Positions 1-12,860 of a stretch of 64,000 nucleotides of DNA are shown here, piece after piece. The first letter of the stretch is position 1, and every line of letters starts with the position of its first letter. Origin of the DNA: Epiperipatus broadwayi (taxonomy: Eukaryota; Onychophora; Udeonychophora; Euonychophora; Peripatidae). Where the stretch lies: contig JAQFVV010006199.1 in the NCBI GenBank assembly GCA_028023455.1, positions 870,001-934,000 on the forward strand, given 5' to 3'. The position numbers and the translations under genes were made by a program. The notes below the pieces were generated by a model. That model made no database searches. It had not been told where the DNA came from and saw nothing but the letters and a program-made list of their open reading frames with translations.

Positions 1-3000
1 AATTATATTTTTATGAATACTAATAAAAACTCTTTACTTCCTTTTATAACCCTTAGTTTAATTTCTCTAACGAAACACCCCTCTCCCCTTCTGAAATTAA
101 CGATAGAAAACTATTTGATTTTTATCTTTTTCAAAAACAAACTGAATAAACTCTTCAACATTTAATTTTATGTTTTTCTTTAACGAAAGATTATTTTAAT
201 AATATAATTTTAGATAAAATTATATGTGCTTATATCAATATAGGTACAATATATATATATATGTCTACATGCAAACATTGCATGAAAAAACATATAATTG
301 TATGACACTTTTTTTTTCCAAATTATTATTAAAAATTATTATTATTAAAACTTTGTTTGAGATTTCTGGCAATTAACTTTGCATTTTTCTCCTGGTGAAA
401 ATTTTGTGAAACTTTTTTTATGGCTTTAAAATTCACACATATTTATTTTCTAATATTTTAATTACATCAAAAGTCAAAAGATGGTAGGGAAAATAAAATA
501 TTCAGTATTTCAAAGGAACTGAAACCTTGGTTTGATGAGTAGACATTATTTATTCAACAATCATGAACTTTACCAAGTGTATTTTGTGGAAATATTATGA
601 TCATCAAGAAAATATTACGATCTAAAAACTAGACTTTTTTGGAAAGTTTACGGTTAAATTTGTATCATAAATGTGTAATAATTATTAAAAATCAAAAATA
701 AATATTATTACATATTTATTTTTTACAGAAAGGTTTTATTTTTAAATATAAAATAATTTTTTCTTCTGAATATTGTTATTATAAAGATTACAGTTATGAG
801 AAAACACAGTTTTGTAGAAATGAAGCCACTTATCAGATTGTTATAGGATTCAGTGATATTGTAAAAATTACAAAAAAATTCTAAACTTTTAAAGAATAAA
901 TTGATAGATTTAGTAATTATTAAAAAAAAAATTCATTCAGATTTTTAAAGCAAACATGAAACAAAGAAGATTTCATTCATTTTGCAAATTGAATCGGTTC
1001 CACCTGAAATTTAATGACATGGTAGCATTTTGTTTATATTAAAATATAATTTTTAAATTAATTTCAGAAATTAAATTTATTATATTCTGATAACTAATAA
1101 TGGTTTAATATTCAAGTAAAAGGTGAAAGCTTAAATGTAGAGAGAATAAAGAAATCTGTGAGAGTACAAGAGGGTTAATATTATAAACACAAACTTAATT
1201 TTCATTTTATAATTAAAATTGTACATACATTAAATCTTCCATCAATTTATTCTAAAAATATTATATATTAAATGTCTATGCAAATGCTTTTTATATATAA
1301 AAAAATATTTTTTAAAAAGATAACTAACAAAATCATGATTAAAAAAAAATTATAAATAATACTGCCATATTTAAAGTACTGTTGAAAACTACAGGAAATT
1401 GTCTAAAAAATAATTCAACATAAGCATTTGGAGTGCACTTTGTTTTCTCTACATTTCCACAAACATGACCTAATGTAAAATTACATCCATGTTGATTAAA
1501 TGTTATACTGAAAGAAGATATTGAAATAGACAGCAAAATTTCAATAAAAGACTTACTGGATATATTCTAGTATACTTCACAATTTGTTTGGCTTGTATAT
1601 TAATAACTTATATATTTTTATAAAACAAAGTAATTAACCTTTTTAAGGCAGTTGACTAGTTAGTAAAAGACTTAAATAGCAGTAATAAGTGGTAACCATT
1701 TTTTGTTTATTTTTAAAAAAAAATTGATTATATGAAAATTCTTATTATCAAAAAACAACAACAACAACTAAATAATATATTTTATTAGTATTATGATTGC
1801 CCTTTATGATTTAGTGCAGTAGTGAAGTGTCAAACTCTGGAGTGGAAAGTCCTTAGATCATTTCCAGTTTTGGCATCTCTGTTGCTTGAACTTTTTATGA
1901 ACTCATGAGCATTAAATTTATTTGATTATTAGGATTATTATTATAATATGTGATATATTTTTTAATATAAAATAACAATAAATAAAGGAAAATAGAATTT
2001 TACTGCACACCTTCATATGCCATTTTATTATATTAAAATAATTACAAAATATAATTTATTCGAATATTTATACAAAATAACAGAAATGAATCATATATAT
2101 ATTATGATTTCAACATTCTTTTTAATGCCCTCTGCTATACAAAAATACATTTCAGTGTTAACTTCAAAACACAAACAACATTAAAATGCTAATTTTTTAA
2201 AGTATTATTCTAATTTATAGTATTATTAAATAATATTAATCAAAAAATGAATTATTAGAATAGATTGTATTGAAGATTGCCAAGAAATGATAAACTCTTA
2301 TTAATAATAATTGTTATCATTTGGACTTGCTATTTTATTTTAAAGGTAAAAATAAACCATAGGATCAGTAACCTTAGATGATTTTCACTTCCTTTACAAT
2401 ATCATGAAATCTGCATCATATTACACATGGTAATTGTTAATCATCTGATATCAACATTCTTTTGAGACCATCACTTTTATTAAATATAATTAAATATTAC
2501 TGAAGTATATTTAATAGCTATATTGGTTATATGCCTATCTGCAAATGTTTTATTTATCTAAACAAATTTTAGGCTGTGATTAAACTTAACTGATTGATAT
2601 GTTAACCATTACATCAGGAGTCATTTCATGAATATATATATATACTTATTTTTATACTAATAATATAAATCTTTTTGTATTCTTCACATTATTGCACACG
2701 TTAGTATTTTTAAAAATTAAACATATGACACTGCTTTCATAGAAAATATTTGTGAGTCTGTATTAAAAACGTAAACATAATGGCTGTCTTTATGATTCGT
2801 AATTTCACTTCCATAAATATTTTAGTGAAAATCAGTTGCAAATTGAGATATTAAAATTCTTGAATCGTTTCTGAATTTGATTATAATTAATGTATTAGAA
2901 ATTAATATGTTAATCATTCGCGCATAGTAAAAGCATTTTTAAAAACGATAAAAGTTAAGAAATGAAAACATTTTAAAATTGTCATTTTATTATATTTAGT

Positions 3001-3292
3001 AATGCTTCGGGCACATTTATTTTATTTTAGTTTATTACATCTTTTTAACACAGTAAATATTTTAAAATTTTCAGAATTGCCATTTACATATATATTTCTT
3101 TTCATTATAATTTATGTGCTACTAGTTTAAATTTATTTATTAAAATATTGCCAGTGGTATTATTTTCATATTTATATTCTGTGAAGATGTTCAATTAATG
3201 AATTAAAGATGATATATATCTCACAGTTGTTTTCTCAGTTGATTAAGTATAAATTGTTAATATTAGATGTGTGTTCTAAATATGTATATATT
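1..3292. other. AT-rich spacer
   Basis: Apart from a weak minus-strand exon candidate near 1.4 kb, I see no gene or recognisable repeat in this stretch. It is a mix of A/T runs, short TA dinucleotide tracts and scattered stops in all frames, as expected of intron or intergenic DNA. Confidence 0.5.
1363..1507 (-). other. Possible coding exon (weak)
   Basis: On the minus strand a pyrimidine-rich tract ending in CAG (1508-1510) is followed by 48 open codons and then a GT (1362-1361). The stretch is 1 + 48x3 bases, so it would enter in phase 1 and leave in phase 0. The predicted peptide is unlike its AT-driven surroundings: it has three cysteines (within GCNFTLGHVCGNVEKTKC) and two N-glycosylation sequons (NFT, NST), which would fit an extracellular segment. 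The donor (GTATTA) is weak. No family is recognised and no partner exon was found, so it may be chance or part of a pseudogene. Confidence 0.25.
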
Positions 3293-5574
3293 GTAACGGG
3301 ATGGGGGTTGGTGAGAAGTGGATGGATATGAATTGAACTGGGGTGATGGAAAATATCATCATCAACCCCAAGTCAATACAAAATGAAATATCAATAGTTT
3401 ACAAAGTATATATTAGTAAATATTTAAAGATATAAGAGTATGAGATTAAAGAATCTATGAGATCATTGTCAACCAGCATTATAAATAAAAGTAAGTATGA
3501 GTACTCAAGAGAAATAATCACTCATCATGAATGATCCACAATATAATGCATCAGTACAGTAAATCAACAGTCAACCTTGTGACTGGATTGGAAATGGGTC
3601 TTCTGTAGACCAGGCTAACTACTGAGCCTTTTGCCAGCTTGGGCAATTATATAAACATGACTTGGATGCACCAGCTTAGTGCCCATCCATTAAAATACAC
3701 AACTAGAAAATCTAAACAATAATGCTGGGACATTAAAACATGCTGATCATCATCAATGCTCAGGCCACTTGTACTGGCCAACTATAAACTTAAATTTTTA
3801 ACAAGACTGAACTAAAATAAAATATAGTGCATGGGCTTTAAAGAGTATCATCCTCTTTTGCACCAACCAGGATAATGATTGATCATCACTGGATGCCCAA
3901 AGCACTAAACACATCCCCATTTATCCGTGTCCGAAATCTAGCTCAGAGAACATGGGCTCTATTACTGTATGTGAACAAGAGATGATGGAATACAATTTTA
4001 ACAATTAAATACAAGTTTATTAATAACAACAAAAAAATAAATGATTATGGTCTTATAAGGGTTCTGATTTTGAAAAGTATTCATTGAGTTACATGATTAA
4101 TAAATTAGGTTTATTCAAACCCATTCAGCACACAGGCATGTGGCTTGATACAAAATAAACATGTTTGAATTAACATTTAATTTAGAAAAATTATCAAAAT
4201 TTTACACATATGTGTTACAATTGATAAGCATTGGTATCTGCAATACAATTGACATATATACGCACACATATGTGTGTCCGTGAAATAACCTATTTGACTT
4301 GTTACAAAATAATTATCAAATTCTTAAATTATATAAAATACAATAAATGATTGAAGTTTCAGTAAAATGAAATACATTTTACATACTAGGTTTACATGAA
4401 ACACGTATATATAATTTGCACAGACGTGCGAAACATTAATTTATATACATTACATTTGTATTTATCACAATAAAATTATTAAAGATTATTTCGCAATTTA
4501 ATCTTGAATATAGTCCTTTTCTTTAAAATAAGAACTTTAAAATTTTTGACAGTTAATTGATTTAAAATGTCTTTCTTTTTCCTAGTCTAAAAGATTTTTG
4601 GAAATTTTTTTCTTGACTATTAATTAGAACTTTGTTTATATTTTTATCTTTTTTTAATTATAAATATAACTTTAAAGTTTTTTCTTCTTTAATAAACGAT
4701 TTTATTCTATCAATTATAAAATTGTCATTTTACTAAGGACATTATTTAAAACTTCCTTATCATATGTAACGCTACTCACCACCAGTTGTATATACGTTTA
4801 TCCACGTTTCTCTGTCTTTCAGCAAGCAGGAAGATTTTTTTCTTGGTGAGTTTGGTTTTAGTGATTGTCATCATCAGGTCAAAGTATAATCCATCTATAA
4901 TGTTGGTCCATAATTGGTCTCCCATCTGTGTAGAACTGTTCCAGACAAGCAGCTGTCCTTTCCATGTTTAAGGCTATGAATTACAGCACAAAGAAGTGGG
5001 TCATTTACTCCATGTGAATTCAAACGCCTACTAAGGAAAACAGTCTATTATCTTGCCTTCAACTACACCAACCTATGGTAGCTATTTTGCAAATTCTCTG
5101 GTCAGCTAAAACCAACTGCTGCACTTCATCAAGTTGCAGTAAAATATTGAAACCAATTTTCAGCTGACCGTTCTTATAAAAATTATTATCCAGACTATGC
5201 AGTGGCCCAGTTGGCCACTGCTTATAATACTACAACCAGACTCCTCTGGTCAACTCTTACAAACTACAAGCAAAAACTAACTGATATATTTTTTTATCAG
5301 TCTTTTATAACCTCATCTGAGGTGTTAACAACACTTGATTACAAACAGAGTTTTTATTTTTATCTCACTAATCTCTTGGAATCTATATACATGTTTTCAC
5401 TTAGACAATAAAAATTTTAAAGTTAATTAAAGATTTCAAAAATAGACTTTTTTTTTTTAAATTATCAAAAAAAAAACAAACATGTTTACATTTAAACTTC
5501 AAAATCAGAATTACAAATAATATTTATCAGACCTTTTTAAAATATTAATTTATAAAACAATATTTTAAATCAGA

Positions 5575-5607
<33 letters not shown>

Positions 5608-5735
5608 TTTATTTCAATGAATGTAGAAAATATCTACTATAATTTTTGTCTGTGTTTATTTCTACTTTTCCTTTATTTTATATATATATTCACATACACT
5701 ATATTAGTGTGTGTGATGTAACCCAACTGGTTACA
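3293..5735. repeat. Unidentified repeat-like block framed by TGTAAC/GTTACA
   Basis: The block starts with TGTAACGGGATGGGG and ends in CTGGTTACA, that is TGT...ACA ends as in LTRs, with AT-only flanks where a duplication cannot be judged. It is less AT-rich than its surroundings at 3.3-4.0 kb and 4.77-5.4 kb. No coding motif was recognised on either strand; short open frames (e.g. 5202-5411) show no family signature. At the right edge lies the perfect inverted repeat TGTAACC-caact-GGTTACA. It could be a large solo LTR, a non-autonomous LTR element, or several old insertions side by side. Confidence 0.3.
5577..5608. repeat. (TTA)n microsatellite
   Basis: A run of about ten TTA/ATT triplets, one of many AAT-class microsatellites in this window. 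Confidence 0.8.
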
Positions 5736-7450
5736 ATATATACATATTAAAATAACTATTGAAAGTAATTTACATATCGATATTGAAAAAAAAAACATTA
5801 AAAGTTTTTAAGATTATAAAAATTGGCACTGCAATTAAAAAATCTTATGTAAAATCTCCATAGCTGAATAGATTTCAAAAGTATTTGTGAATGTTATTTA
5901 TTGATCACCTTAGAAAAAGAAAATTTTTAAATCATTGTATTAATAGGCACTCATTAATGTTCTAAGTTATTCATTGAGTGACACTTTCAGAAGGTTAATA
6001 TTATAAGACAATGTATTTGGTATCACTATGTGTGTTGCATCATAATGGGCTGATAAAATTTGTGGTGGACCTTATAATTTTGAAATACTCAAATAAATTG
6101 TTTTAAGGAGTGGAAACCAATGACAACAAATTAATGGCAATTATTCAATCTCATTACTTAAAGTACCCTGATGCCTACTTATCATACCATCAGGCATAGG
6201 ATTTAATATTCATATACTGTTATGTAAAATACAAGACTAGAAGCCAACCTTATAATACATAAGAGAATATCTGATTTATCTTTAAATCTGTCAAAAGTCT
6301 TCCAAAAATATTCATAATAGGATTACCAATCTATAGGTCAGTCATGTATTGTCTTTCCAGACAAAGTGACAGAAGTTTATTTTGAGACAGGATTACTTTG
6401 ATTTCAATAAGTAAGATAAAATCTGTGTTTATTCATTATGTCTAGAGATTCTTTTATATAATCATATGACTATTATAACTATCATTCTTGTTATTTCTTC
6501 CATAATTGTGTGAGCAATTCTATATTTAGTTTTATTTTAACATTTCAATATTTTAAAATCAGTATAAACTTTAAAGAATATTTACATCATTGGGATGCAT
6601 ACAAAAATCTTATCAATGATTTGTAATTTCTGATTTAAAGATGGTCAAATGATACTAATGACTAAAAATTGGAACTTATTGAATTGATAATTAATTTAGT
6701 AACATTGTAATGATAATATTAAAAAAAAAAATTTCCATGATAAATATCTAGCTTTCTGTAATGATCATTGATTTATTACACGAAAAGAAAAATGTATTTG
6801 ACTCAAATGAGAATAAACTATGCATTGATATAGATTATATGCAAGTATGTATTATGTTTAACTTCATACAAAGTGAACCCACTACTTTATTTCTTTAATA
6901 AAAAAGTTATTTTCGTTAATGATGGATTTTTATTTGAATAAGATTTTATTATAACACAAAAAAGTACTTAAAACATAGTGTAATAAGTTTTTTATTTTAT
7001 CAGATTGGTTATTGAATGTGTATAAAAAAAAAGAGAAGTTAGGATATGGTTTATGGATTTAAATGATTAATAAGATTAATAATTTTATTTTGTTTACAAA
7101 ATATTATCATCTTTTTCTAAGCATTATAACAGTAATAAGAAAGATGGTTCTATTTTAATTATATTTTGTAAGAAAAAACATGATAGGAAAAAAAAAGTCA
7201 ATGATAAATATGTAAACTAAGACCAATTTATCAGCATCCATTTTTTAAGTGAACAAAATAATAAACTAGAAAGTAAAGTTTTCCATAAGTTCAGAAAGAA
7301 AAATAATTTTACAAAAACAAAAATAAGTTATTTATTTATATTTGTCCGAAAGTTTGTAATGATGGTATATTATAAGATGTTAGATGTTGGACTATTTCCA
7401 TCATTTATGAGTGAATGTTGAATGTATAGAAAATTTTAAACTTTATTTAA
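5736..7450. other. AT-rich spacer
   Basis: No gene or recognisable element is seen here. The sequence around 7,285-7,345 resembles the segment repeated at 8,010-8,075 (shared words around TTCAGAAAGAAAAATAATT), suggesting a dispersed repeat. Confidence 0.4.
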
Positions 7451-7454
7451 ACTT

Positions 7455-7668
7455 TCCAAATTACAAACAACTTGTTAGTAATAACACACAAAAAGACAAT
7501 ACAGATTAGTTATTACAGAACGTTTTGAGTAGTATTATTCTCACTCTTCTTCAGGTATTGCTGGCCTATATGCTCAGTGACAATATTCACTTAGAAGTTG
7601 AACTTGCACCTTTAGATTCTTGAATATCGAATTCAAGGCAAACGCTCTACCAACTGAGCTATTCTGTC
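7455..7668 (-). mobile_element. tRNA-derived SINE
   Basis: Read on the minus strand, 7668 to 7579 forms a 90-nt tRNA-like head. A 7-base acceptor-like stem (GACAGAA against ATTGTC, with a wobble and a mismatch) encloses a D-arm with pol III box A (TAGCTCAGTTGGTAGAGC) and a box B-like AGTTCAACTTC. Downstream on the same strand comes a tRNA-unrelated body containing CCTGAAGAAGAGTGAG ... CTCAAAACGTT (7555-7519), a motif type common in animal retroposon bodies. The anticodon arm is degenerate, so this is a retroposon and not a working tRNA gene. The 3' end (left edge) is uncertain. Confidence 0.6.
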
Positions 7669-7682
7669 AAAGGCAACATATA

Positions 7683-7930
7683 ATAGAAATTTGATATATT
7701 TATATATGAGGGTTGGTTCAAATCCTCCTGTCCTTCAATTTTTTTATCAAATAATAATAATAATAGTAGTAGTAGTAGCAGCAGTAGCAGCAGCAACAAC
7801 AACAACAACAATAATAATAATAATAATAATAATAATTATTATTATTATTAGCCTTGATAAAAAAAAAATTGAAGGACTCAGGAGGATTTGAACTGATCAT
7901 CATATATAAATATATCAAATTTCTACTATT
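7683..7930. repeat. Inverted repeat around composite triplet microsatellite
   Basis: The left arm (7683-7750) and the right arm (7854-7930, inverted) match over about 70 bp. Both carry ...TTTGATATATTTATATATGA, then a box B-like GTTCAAATCCTCC, then CCTTCAATTTTTTT. Between them lie about 100 bp of triplets passing through AAT, AGT, AGC, AAC, AAT and ATT. The arms look like 3' parts of a tRNA-derived retroposon in head-on orientation. As single-stranded DNA or RNA this would fold into a long hairpin. Confidence 0.7.
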
Positions 7931-8120
7931 TATTTATAATTCTTAATATGACCATCATTATCATTAATATTCAAATTTAAGATAAGATATCAAACAATTA
8001 ATCACAGTAGAAGGCTTCAGAAAGAAAAATAATTCTAACAAAGAAAAAACACAACACATTATTTATTTATAATACTTAATATGACCATCATTATTCTTAA
8101 TATTCAAATTATAGATATTT
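7927..8120. repeat. Imperfect direct repeat, about 133-bp period
   Basis: The segment beginning TATTTATTTATAATTCTTAA at 7927 recurs at 8060 with a few changes, each copy continuing with TATGACCATCATTAT and TTAATATTCAAATT. It is a local tandem duplication next to the microsatellite hairpin. Confidence 0.7.
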
Positions 8121-9560
8121 TGCTTAGTCAATATCAAACAGTAATAGTAGAAGTAATGGTGTTACACGTCTCAATAAGGCATTTATATAAATGTTGGTCA
8201 TATCTTATGTTATCTGTGTACTTCTGCATATTCATAGAATTCCATCTGATGGTTAAATTATTTTTGTTTAATTTGTATAAGATTTTAAATTTATGTTGAT
8301 GCCTTAGGAATGTTGTTATTATTATTTTTTTTTTGACTTCCCTGTTTTGATGAGCAGTTGCTAAAGATATTTTATATATATATATATATTCTGATACAAC
8401 GAGCAAGAATAGTAAGTAATCTTTGTATAATTAATTTAGTTTTTCAAAGTTCTTTTATATTGATTATCATGTAGGGATGATGTTTTCTAAAACTTTGCAT
8501 AAATTCTACTATTACAATACTGTGTTATTGATTCAAGATCTGGATGCAGTATGTTAAATTTTACATTGTCTTTTCTATGAGTTAATTTTTTTTATTAATA
8601 TAATTATTTGGATTCATTCTTCTTTTTTTTTTCAGATTCATGTGGTTAACTTTGAGAGTACAGATTTTATGGCACAGCACACACACATATATATATGTAG
8701 ATGTTGATATTTAAAATAGAGAAGAAAAATATTAGCAAAAGACTGCTTATTTATTAGGGTGGCTAAGATAATTTATTGGAAGGCAAAAGTTTTGGTTTGA
8801 GATAGATGGAAGGGAAACAATATTTATGAAAATAGATTAAAGTGAATGAGGATTATAATTTGAGACAGAAAAGTGAATACACTGCTGGTTGCATATATGT
8901 AGTATCTATTGATGAATCATTATCAACATACCAAAGTAGACTAGAATAAGCTAATCAGTATGTTTTAAAAACAAGAAAAATATTCAGTGAGAAATTTTAT
9001 TAATGGCAAATGGCTTAAATGAGGGTAAAGCAAATAATAATAATCATTTTTTTAGAAAACAAATTGAAAATCATATATTTAGTTAACTAGTATTGAGTGA
9101 AAAATAAATATTTTCAATAAGTGTCACTAATACAAACATTTATTTCTTAATTAAAAATATTACTTTCAAATTTATTTTTTAAATACATTATTTTCATTTT
9201 TTAAAAAATTGATTTTATAATATTCTTTTTCTAATATTGCTAATAGATTTTTGATGTCACTTTTTGGAAATATTACTTTTTCAGTCATTGTTTGTTATCT
9301 AATATATTATTTTTAGATTTGTTTACTAAATAACTTTGTTATTTTCATGTTTTCAAATGTATCAGCTTATTTTTATATTTTTGATTTTTCTCTTTCAAGA
9401 TAATTTTATTTGACCTATAAGTGATTACAAAAAAAAAATAAAAATAAAAAAATAACAAGAAATATCTAGTCGAGGTTACAGGGTGGTATATACAAAGAAG
9501 AAATGATTCAAAAGTCAGTAGAATATAACCTGTGGATGCAAGGTGAATATTAATCATCTA
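8121..9560. other. AT-rich spacer
   Basis: No supported gene. A polypyrimidine-AG at 8634 is followed by a short open stretch, but no donor site follows, so no exon is called. The rest is low-complexity A/T sequence. Confidence 0.4.
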
Positions 9561-9619
9561 GTCTATAACGAAATACCTTTGTTAGTAAACCCTGTTTTGG
9601 CAAGTTATGGTTGGAGGGT

Positions 9620-10230
9620 TTTATTAAATCATAATAAGATATTAAGTCATAATAAATATTTTCATATAAATTATTTAGGGGTTGGTTGGAGAGGTGCTGT
9701 TTAGACCAGTTGTGAATTCCCATGTTAATATGGCCAGGTATGGATCGGCCTCTCTCTTGTCTGTTTCTTGGATATTTTTAATTATGCTGAGAAAGCAGTT
9801 ATTGATTTCGTTAAGCGGTAATTTTTGAAAAATCACCTTGCATCTGGTCAACCAGATGGCAAAGTTTATGTAGGTGGTGAGCCTGATTTCAGCGAAAATG
9901 CCTCTATTTAAAACCCCTTCAAGAGATGTTAGATCTGACCGTTTCTGGAAGTTTTGTCTTAGTCCCTGCCAGACCGGACAAAGGCGAAGGATATGGTCCA
10001 TATCTTCTGGGCTGGAAAGACAGAGACAACATATGGGATCTATGCAGAAGCCTCTTCTATTAAGAAATATAGCAGTGGAGAGGCTACCAAGGTTAATTTT
10101 GAGAAGAAAGTCTGTGTGTTTAGGTGCTAGTTTCAATCTACGGGCTAGTTTGCGCAGTTTGTTTATGTTGATGGGGAGGTAAGTGTGTGCCTTCTGGGTA
10201 TTTGAGTTGGATAGGTTTTTAACTGAAAAA
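9620..10230 (-). pseudogene. 5'-truncated family A LINE: ORF2 C-terminus
   Basis: About 185 codons are open on the minus strand from 10230 to the stop at 9675. The peptide matches the C-terminus of the intact LINE ORF2 at 53.9-57.1 kb: both share a PKxxDFxxKINL block, then a Cys/His motif of spacing C-x2-C-x8-H-x4-C (here CCLCLSSPEDMDHILRLC), then a tail of similar length. A polyadenylation signal (AATAAA on the minus strand, 9625-9620) lies about 50 bp past the stop. The endonuclease and RT parts are missing upstream, which is the usual 5' truncation of a LINE copy. The remaining frame is undamaged, so the copy is not very old. Confidence 0.85.
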
Positions 10231-10249
10231 AACGAAGAAACATCAATTA

Positions 10250-11350
10250 CTTAAGTCTTACTTTTTTTGTATGTTGATTGGTAGTTCCATTAACAGGTAA
10301 AACATAATTTACAACTAGCACAAAAAAAAAAAGCAACAACATATGGCTGTTTTTTAGATATTGGTATACAAAATAAATGTGAAAAAGTTAATTGTAAAAA
10401 TAAATAAATCGTTATTTACTTAATATTAGGATGATCTTTAATGGAAAGTGTGATAATTGAGATCAATCAATATGATGGATGAAAGAAAGATTGTTAAATG
10501 TTTTTAGAAAAATTGTAGACAGTTTGTCTTTAGGCAGAAGATACTATTATTAATTGTTTCGTTTTTGAAAAACTGATTTCTGATCTTTGTCCTCTGTTTA
10601 AACAAATTGTTGACAATGCTATTTAGTTCAGTTTAAACAAACTCTTGATTACTTCACGAAATCTTGAATAATTACCAGTTTTTATTTACTATTTTAAAAA
10701 GAAATATACTCAGTTATATTTCAATTTTATAGAGACTTTCAAGTATGTATGTTTTATAAACAAATTATAATGTAAAGTGGAATCTTAAACTATGCTATAT
10801 TTTATTTTAAACTCGATCACATATTTTGTTAATAAACATTGATTAGAATAGAATATATATATATTATTCGTTGAATTACAAGGATACAATATTTTTCCAC
10901 ACATACATGTGTATAGTGCAGATGAGTATGCAGATAAATCAAGATTATAGTGTAAACAAAATTTTAAAAACATTAATAATATAGTTAATAAAATGAATGA
11001 ACACCTTCTGTGTGTTGTTCACTCATGCGTTCATTGAAGCAATAAGAATAAGAAAAAAAACTTCAATTACTATATTTTTATTTTAAAGTAACTTAAATAG
11101 TGAAATGTTATACTTTCATCACTATTAAATATGGTCTGGGTGATTTTAGTCAATAAACTTTTTCTCTTATAGAAAGATAATAATGGTCTGTTTTGACATT
11201 TTAAAATTAGTATCACTTTCAGTACTTTTTAAAATGTTGTAAAACTTGTAGCATTACACTAAGAAAGTATTTTATTACACAAAATACAGTGCATCAAATT
11301 AAAAAAGAATAATAAAGGGAGAATAATATGGTAGTATTTTCAATATTAGA
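10250..11350. other. AT-rich spacer
   Basis: Nothing recognisable beyond short A/T tracts. The 3' end of this stretch is the left flank of the Gypsy element. Confidence 0.4.
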
Positions 11351-11353
11351 TAG

Positions 11354-11930
11354 TTGTATCTGGATATATGTATATTTAGTATAAATAAAGTTTAATAAAA
11401 TCTTATATATACGGACAGTACATTAAAATTATTATTGGTATAAATGTGCTCGAGAAAATTTGCAGAAAACTGAAAATCTGGATTTGATATTGAGCAAGGA
11501 CAGTATATTTAAATGAGTCCTACTACTTATTCTGAACTGCATAAATGTAACTATATGTTCTAGCATGACAGAGTAATATTTTATACAGTCATATAAGCAG
11601 CAATTATGCAACCATATAAGCAGAAAAATTCAATGTGTGTGCTAATTGTTGTAGAAGTCAGTGAAATGGTTAAAGACTGATATTATAAATAAGATTAGAA
11701 TATCTGTGTGTTAAAATCAAAGTAAATGGACATACAGATAATTGGACTTGTATATAATGTTTGTATGTATGAACAGTTTGTCGTGTGGCCAATTATTGGA
11801 ATTTCTTAAAGAAGTTAAAGTGGTTTCATTCATTTTATTTTATTATTCTTTTCATTATTAGTGATTGTTTTTTTTATTTAATTATTGCAGATGCATAAAC
11901 AGCTGGTATATATAAATCACACCCCTGTAT
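11354..11930 (+). repeat. 5' LTR of Gypsy element
   Basis: This is the direct repeat partner of 15,997-16,726. Shared landmarks in order are TATAAATAAAGTTTAATAAA (possible TATA/poly(A) region), TTTAAATGAGTCCTACTACT, TGTAGAAGTCAGTGAAATGG, and ATTGCAGATGCATA near the end. Ends are approximate because the copies have diverged. Shortly after the LTR comes TGGCGAGAG (11,962), a possible primer-binding site, but the tRNA is not identified. Confidence 0.8.
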
Positions 11931-12176
11931 ATAGTAGAATGGCACATGTTTACAGTAGAATGGCGAGAGTCGAAAATTGAATGGCTGTAGTCATCAGTTT
12001 ATGAATGAAGAACCTGTTTATATAAATAATGGCAATGTTGAACAGCAGTATTCATGAGTTTTGATGTTAACAACATGTTGGCATGGAAATTTTATGTCAC
12101 ATACATTGATTGTTATATGCTAATAAGTAAAATTGATGAAGAGAGACTTAAAATATAGTTATGCTTTTATTATTAG

Positions 12177-12790
12177 TTGACAAGGACATTTTACAAATCG
12201 CAAAACAATTATTATCTAAAAACTCCTGAGGACATTGTATATGAAGAGTTAAAAGAGAAATTGAATATATATTTCCAGCTTGAAATTTTGATATGGATAT
12301 TTTGTCTATGTTTTAGGATAAGGCATTTACCTCATGAGTGTTATATAGACTATGATATAGCACTGCATCCACTAATGAAACAATACCAATTTGCCTCTGA
12401 GTTAGATGGGTTGCTTGATCAACTATTGTTTGGAATTTCTGACCATAGTCTGAGGAGAAATTTGATGAGGGATCCAAATCTGAATTATAAGATAACCCCG
12501 AAAAATGTTTGACACAGGAAGTAATGTTAAAAGAAGCATCAAAATTTCAGATTTCAATCAGAATACAAAATAATTTGATTCCTGTAAATTAAGCACAAGC
12601 TGTGACTATGAGTTTGAAGATAACAAAGGAATGTTTTGATCTGTTATTGTTACAATGTAAAAGGCCATGCTAAGAAATTTTGTAAATTTAAAATGGGGAA
12701 ATGTAATGTTTGTAAAATTTAAGGGACATTTAGCTCTTGTCTGCAGAAACAAAGACAAGAGTTGCAAAACACAGTTATTTGCAGACTTTA
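12177..12790 (+). pseudogene. Gypsy gag relic with zinc knuckles
   Basis: An open stretch at 12,177-12,512 has no clear motif of its own but sits in the gag position. At about 12,640-12,760 two CCHC-type nucleic-acid-binding knuckles can still be read across frames (GHAKKFCKFK, then GKCNVCK followed by a His and a Cys). Frameshifts and stops separate these pieces, so no gag protein can be made. The knuckles followed by a protease are the usual order in Ty3/Gypsy elements of the K02A2.6-like type. Confidence 0.65.
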
Positions 12791-12860
12791 AATTGTGGGG
12801 AGGTAGATTAAGTGGCAAAAATTTGTTAACAATATTAATGATATAGGAAGTACTCGTGTT

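Noticed and set aside
4810-4855. 23-bp microexon between TCTGTCTTTCAG and GTGAGT
   Set aside because: Too short to judge, no coding frame context, and inside a repeat-like block; likely chance splice-like words.
7718-7918. Open frames rich in Cys/Tyr or Ile across 7.7-7.9 kb
   Set aside because: They arise from reading the triplet microsatellite and its inverted arms.
8635-8690. T-rich acceptor followed by an open stretch (IHVVNFESTDFMAQ)
   Set aside because: No donor site follows before a CA/TA repeat and a stop, and no partner exon is visible.
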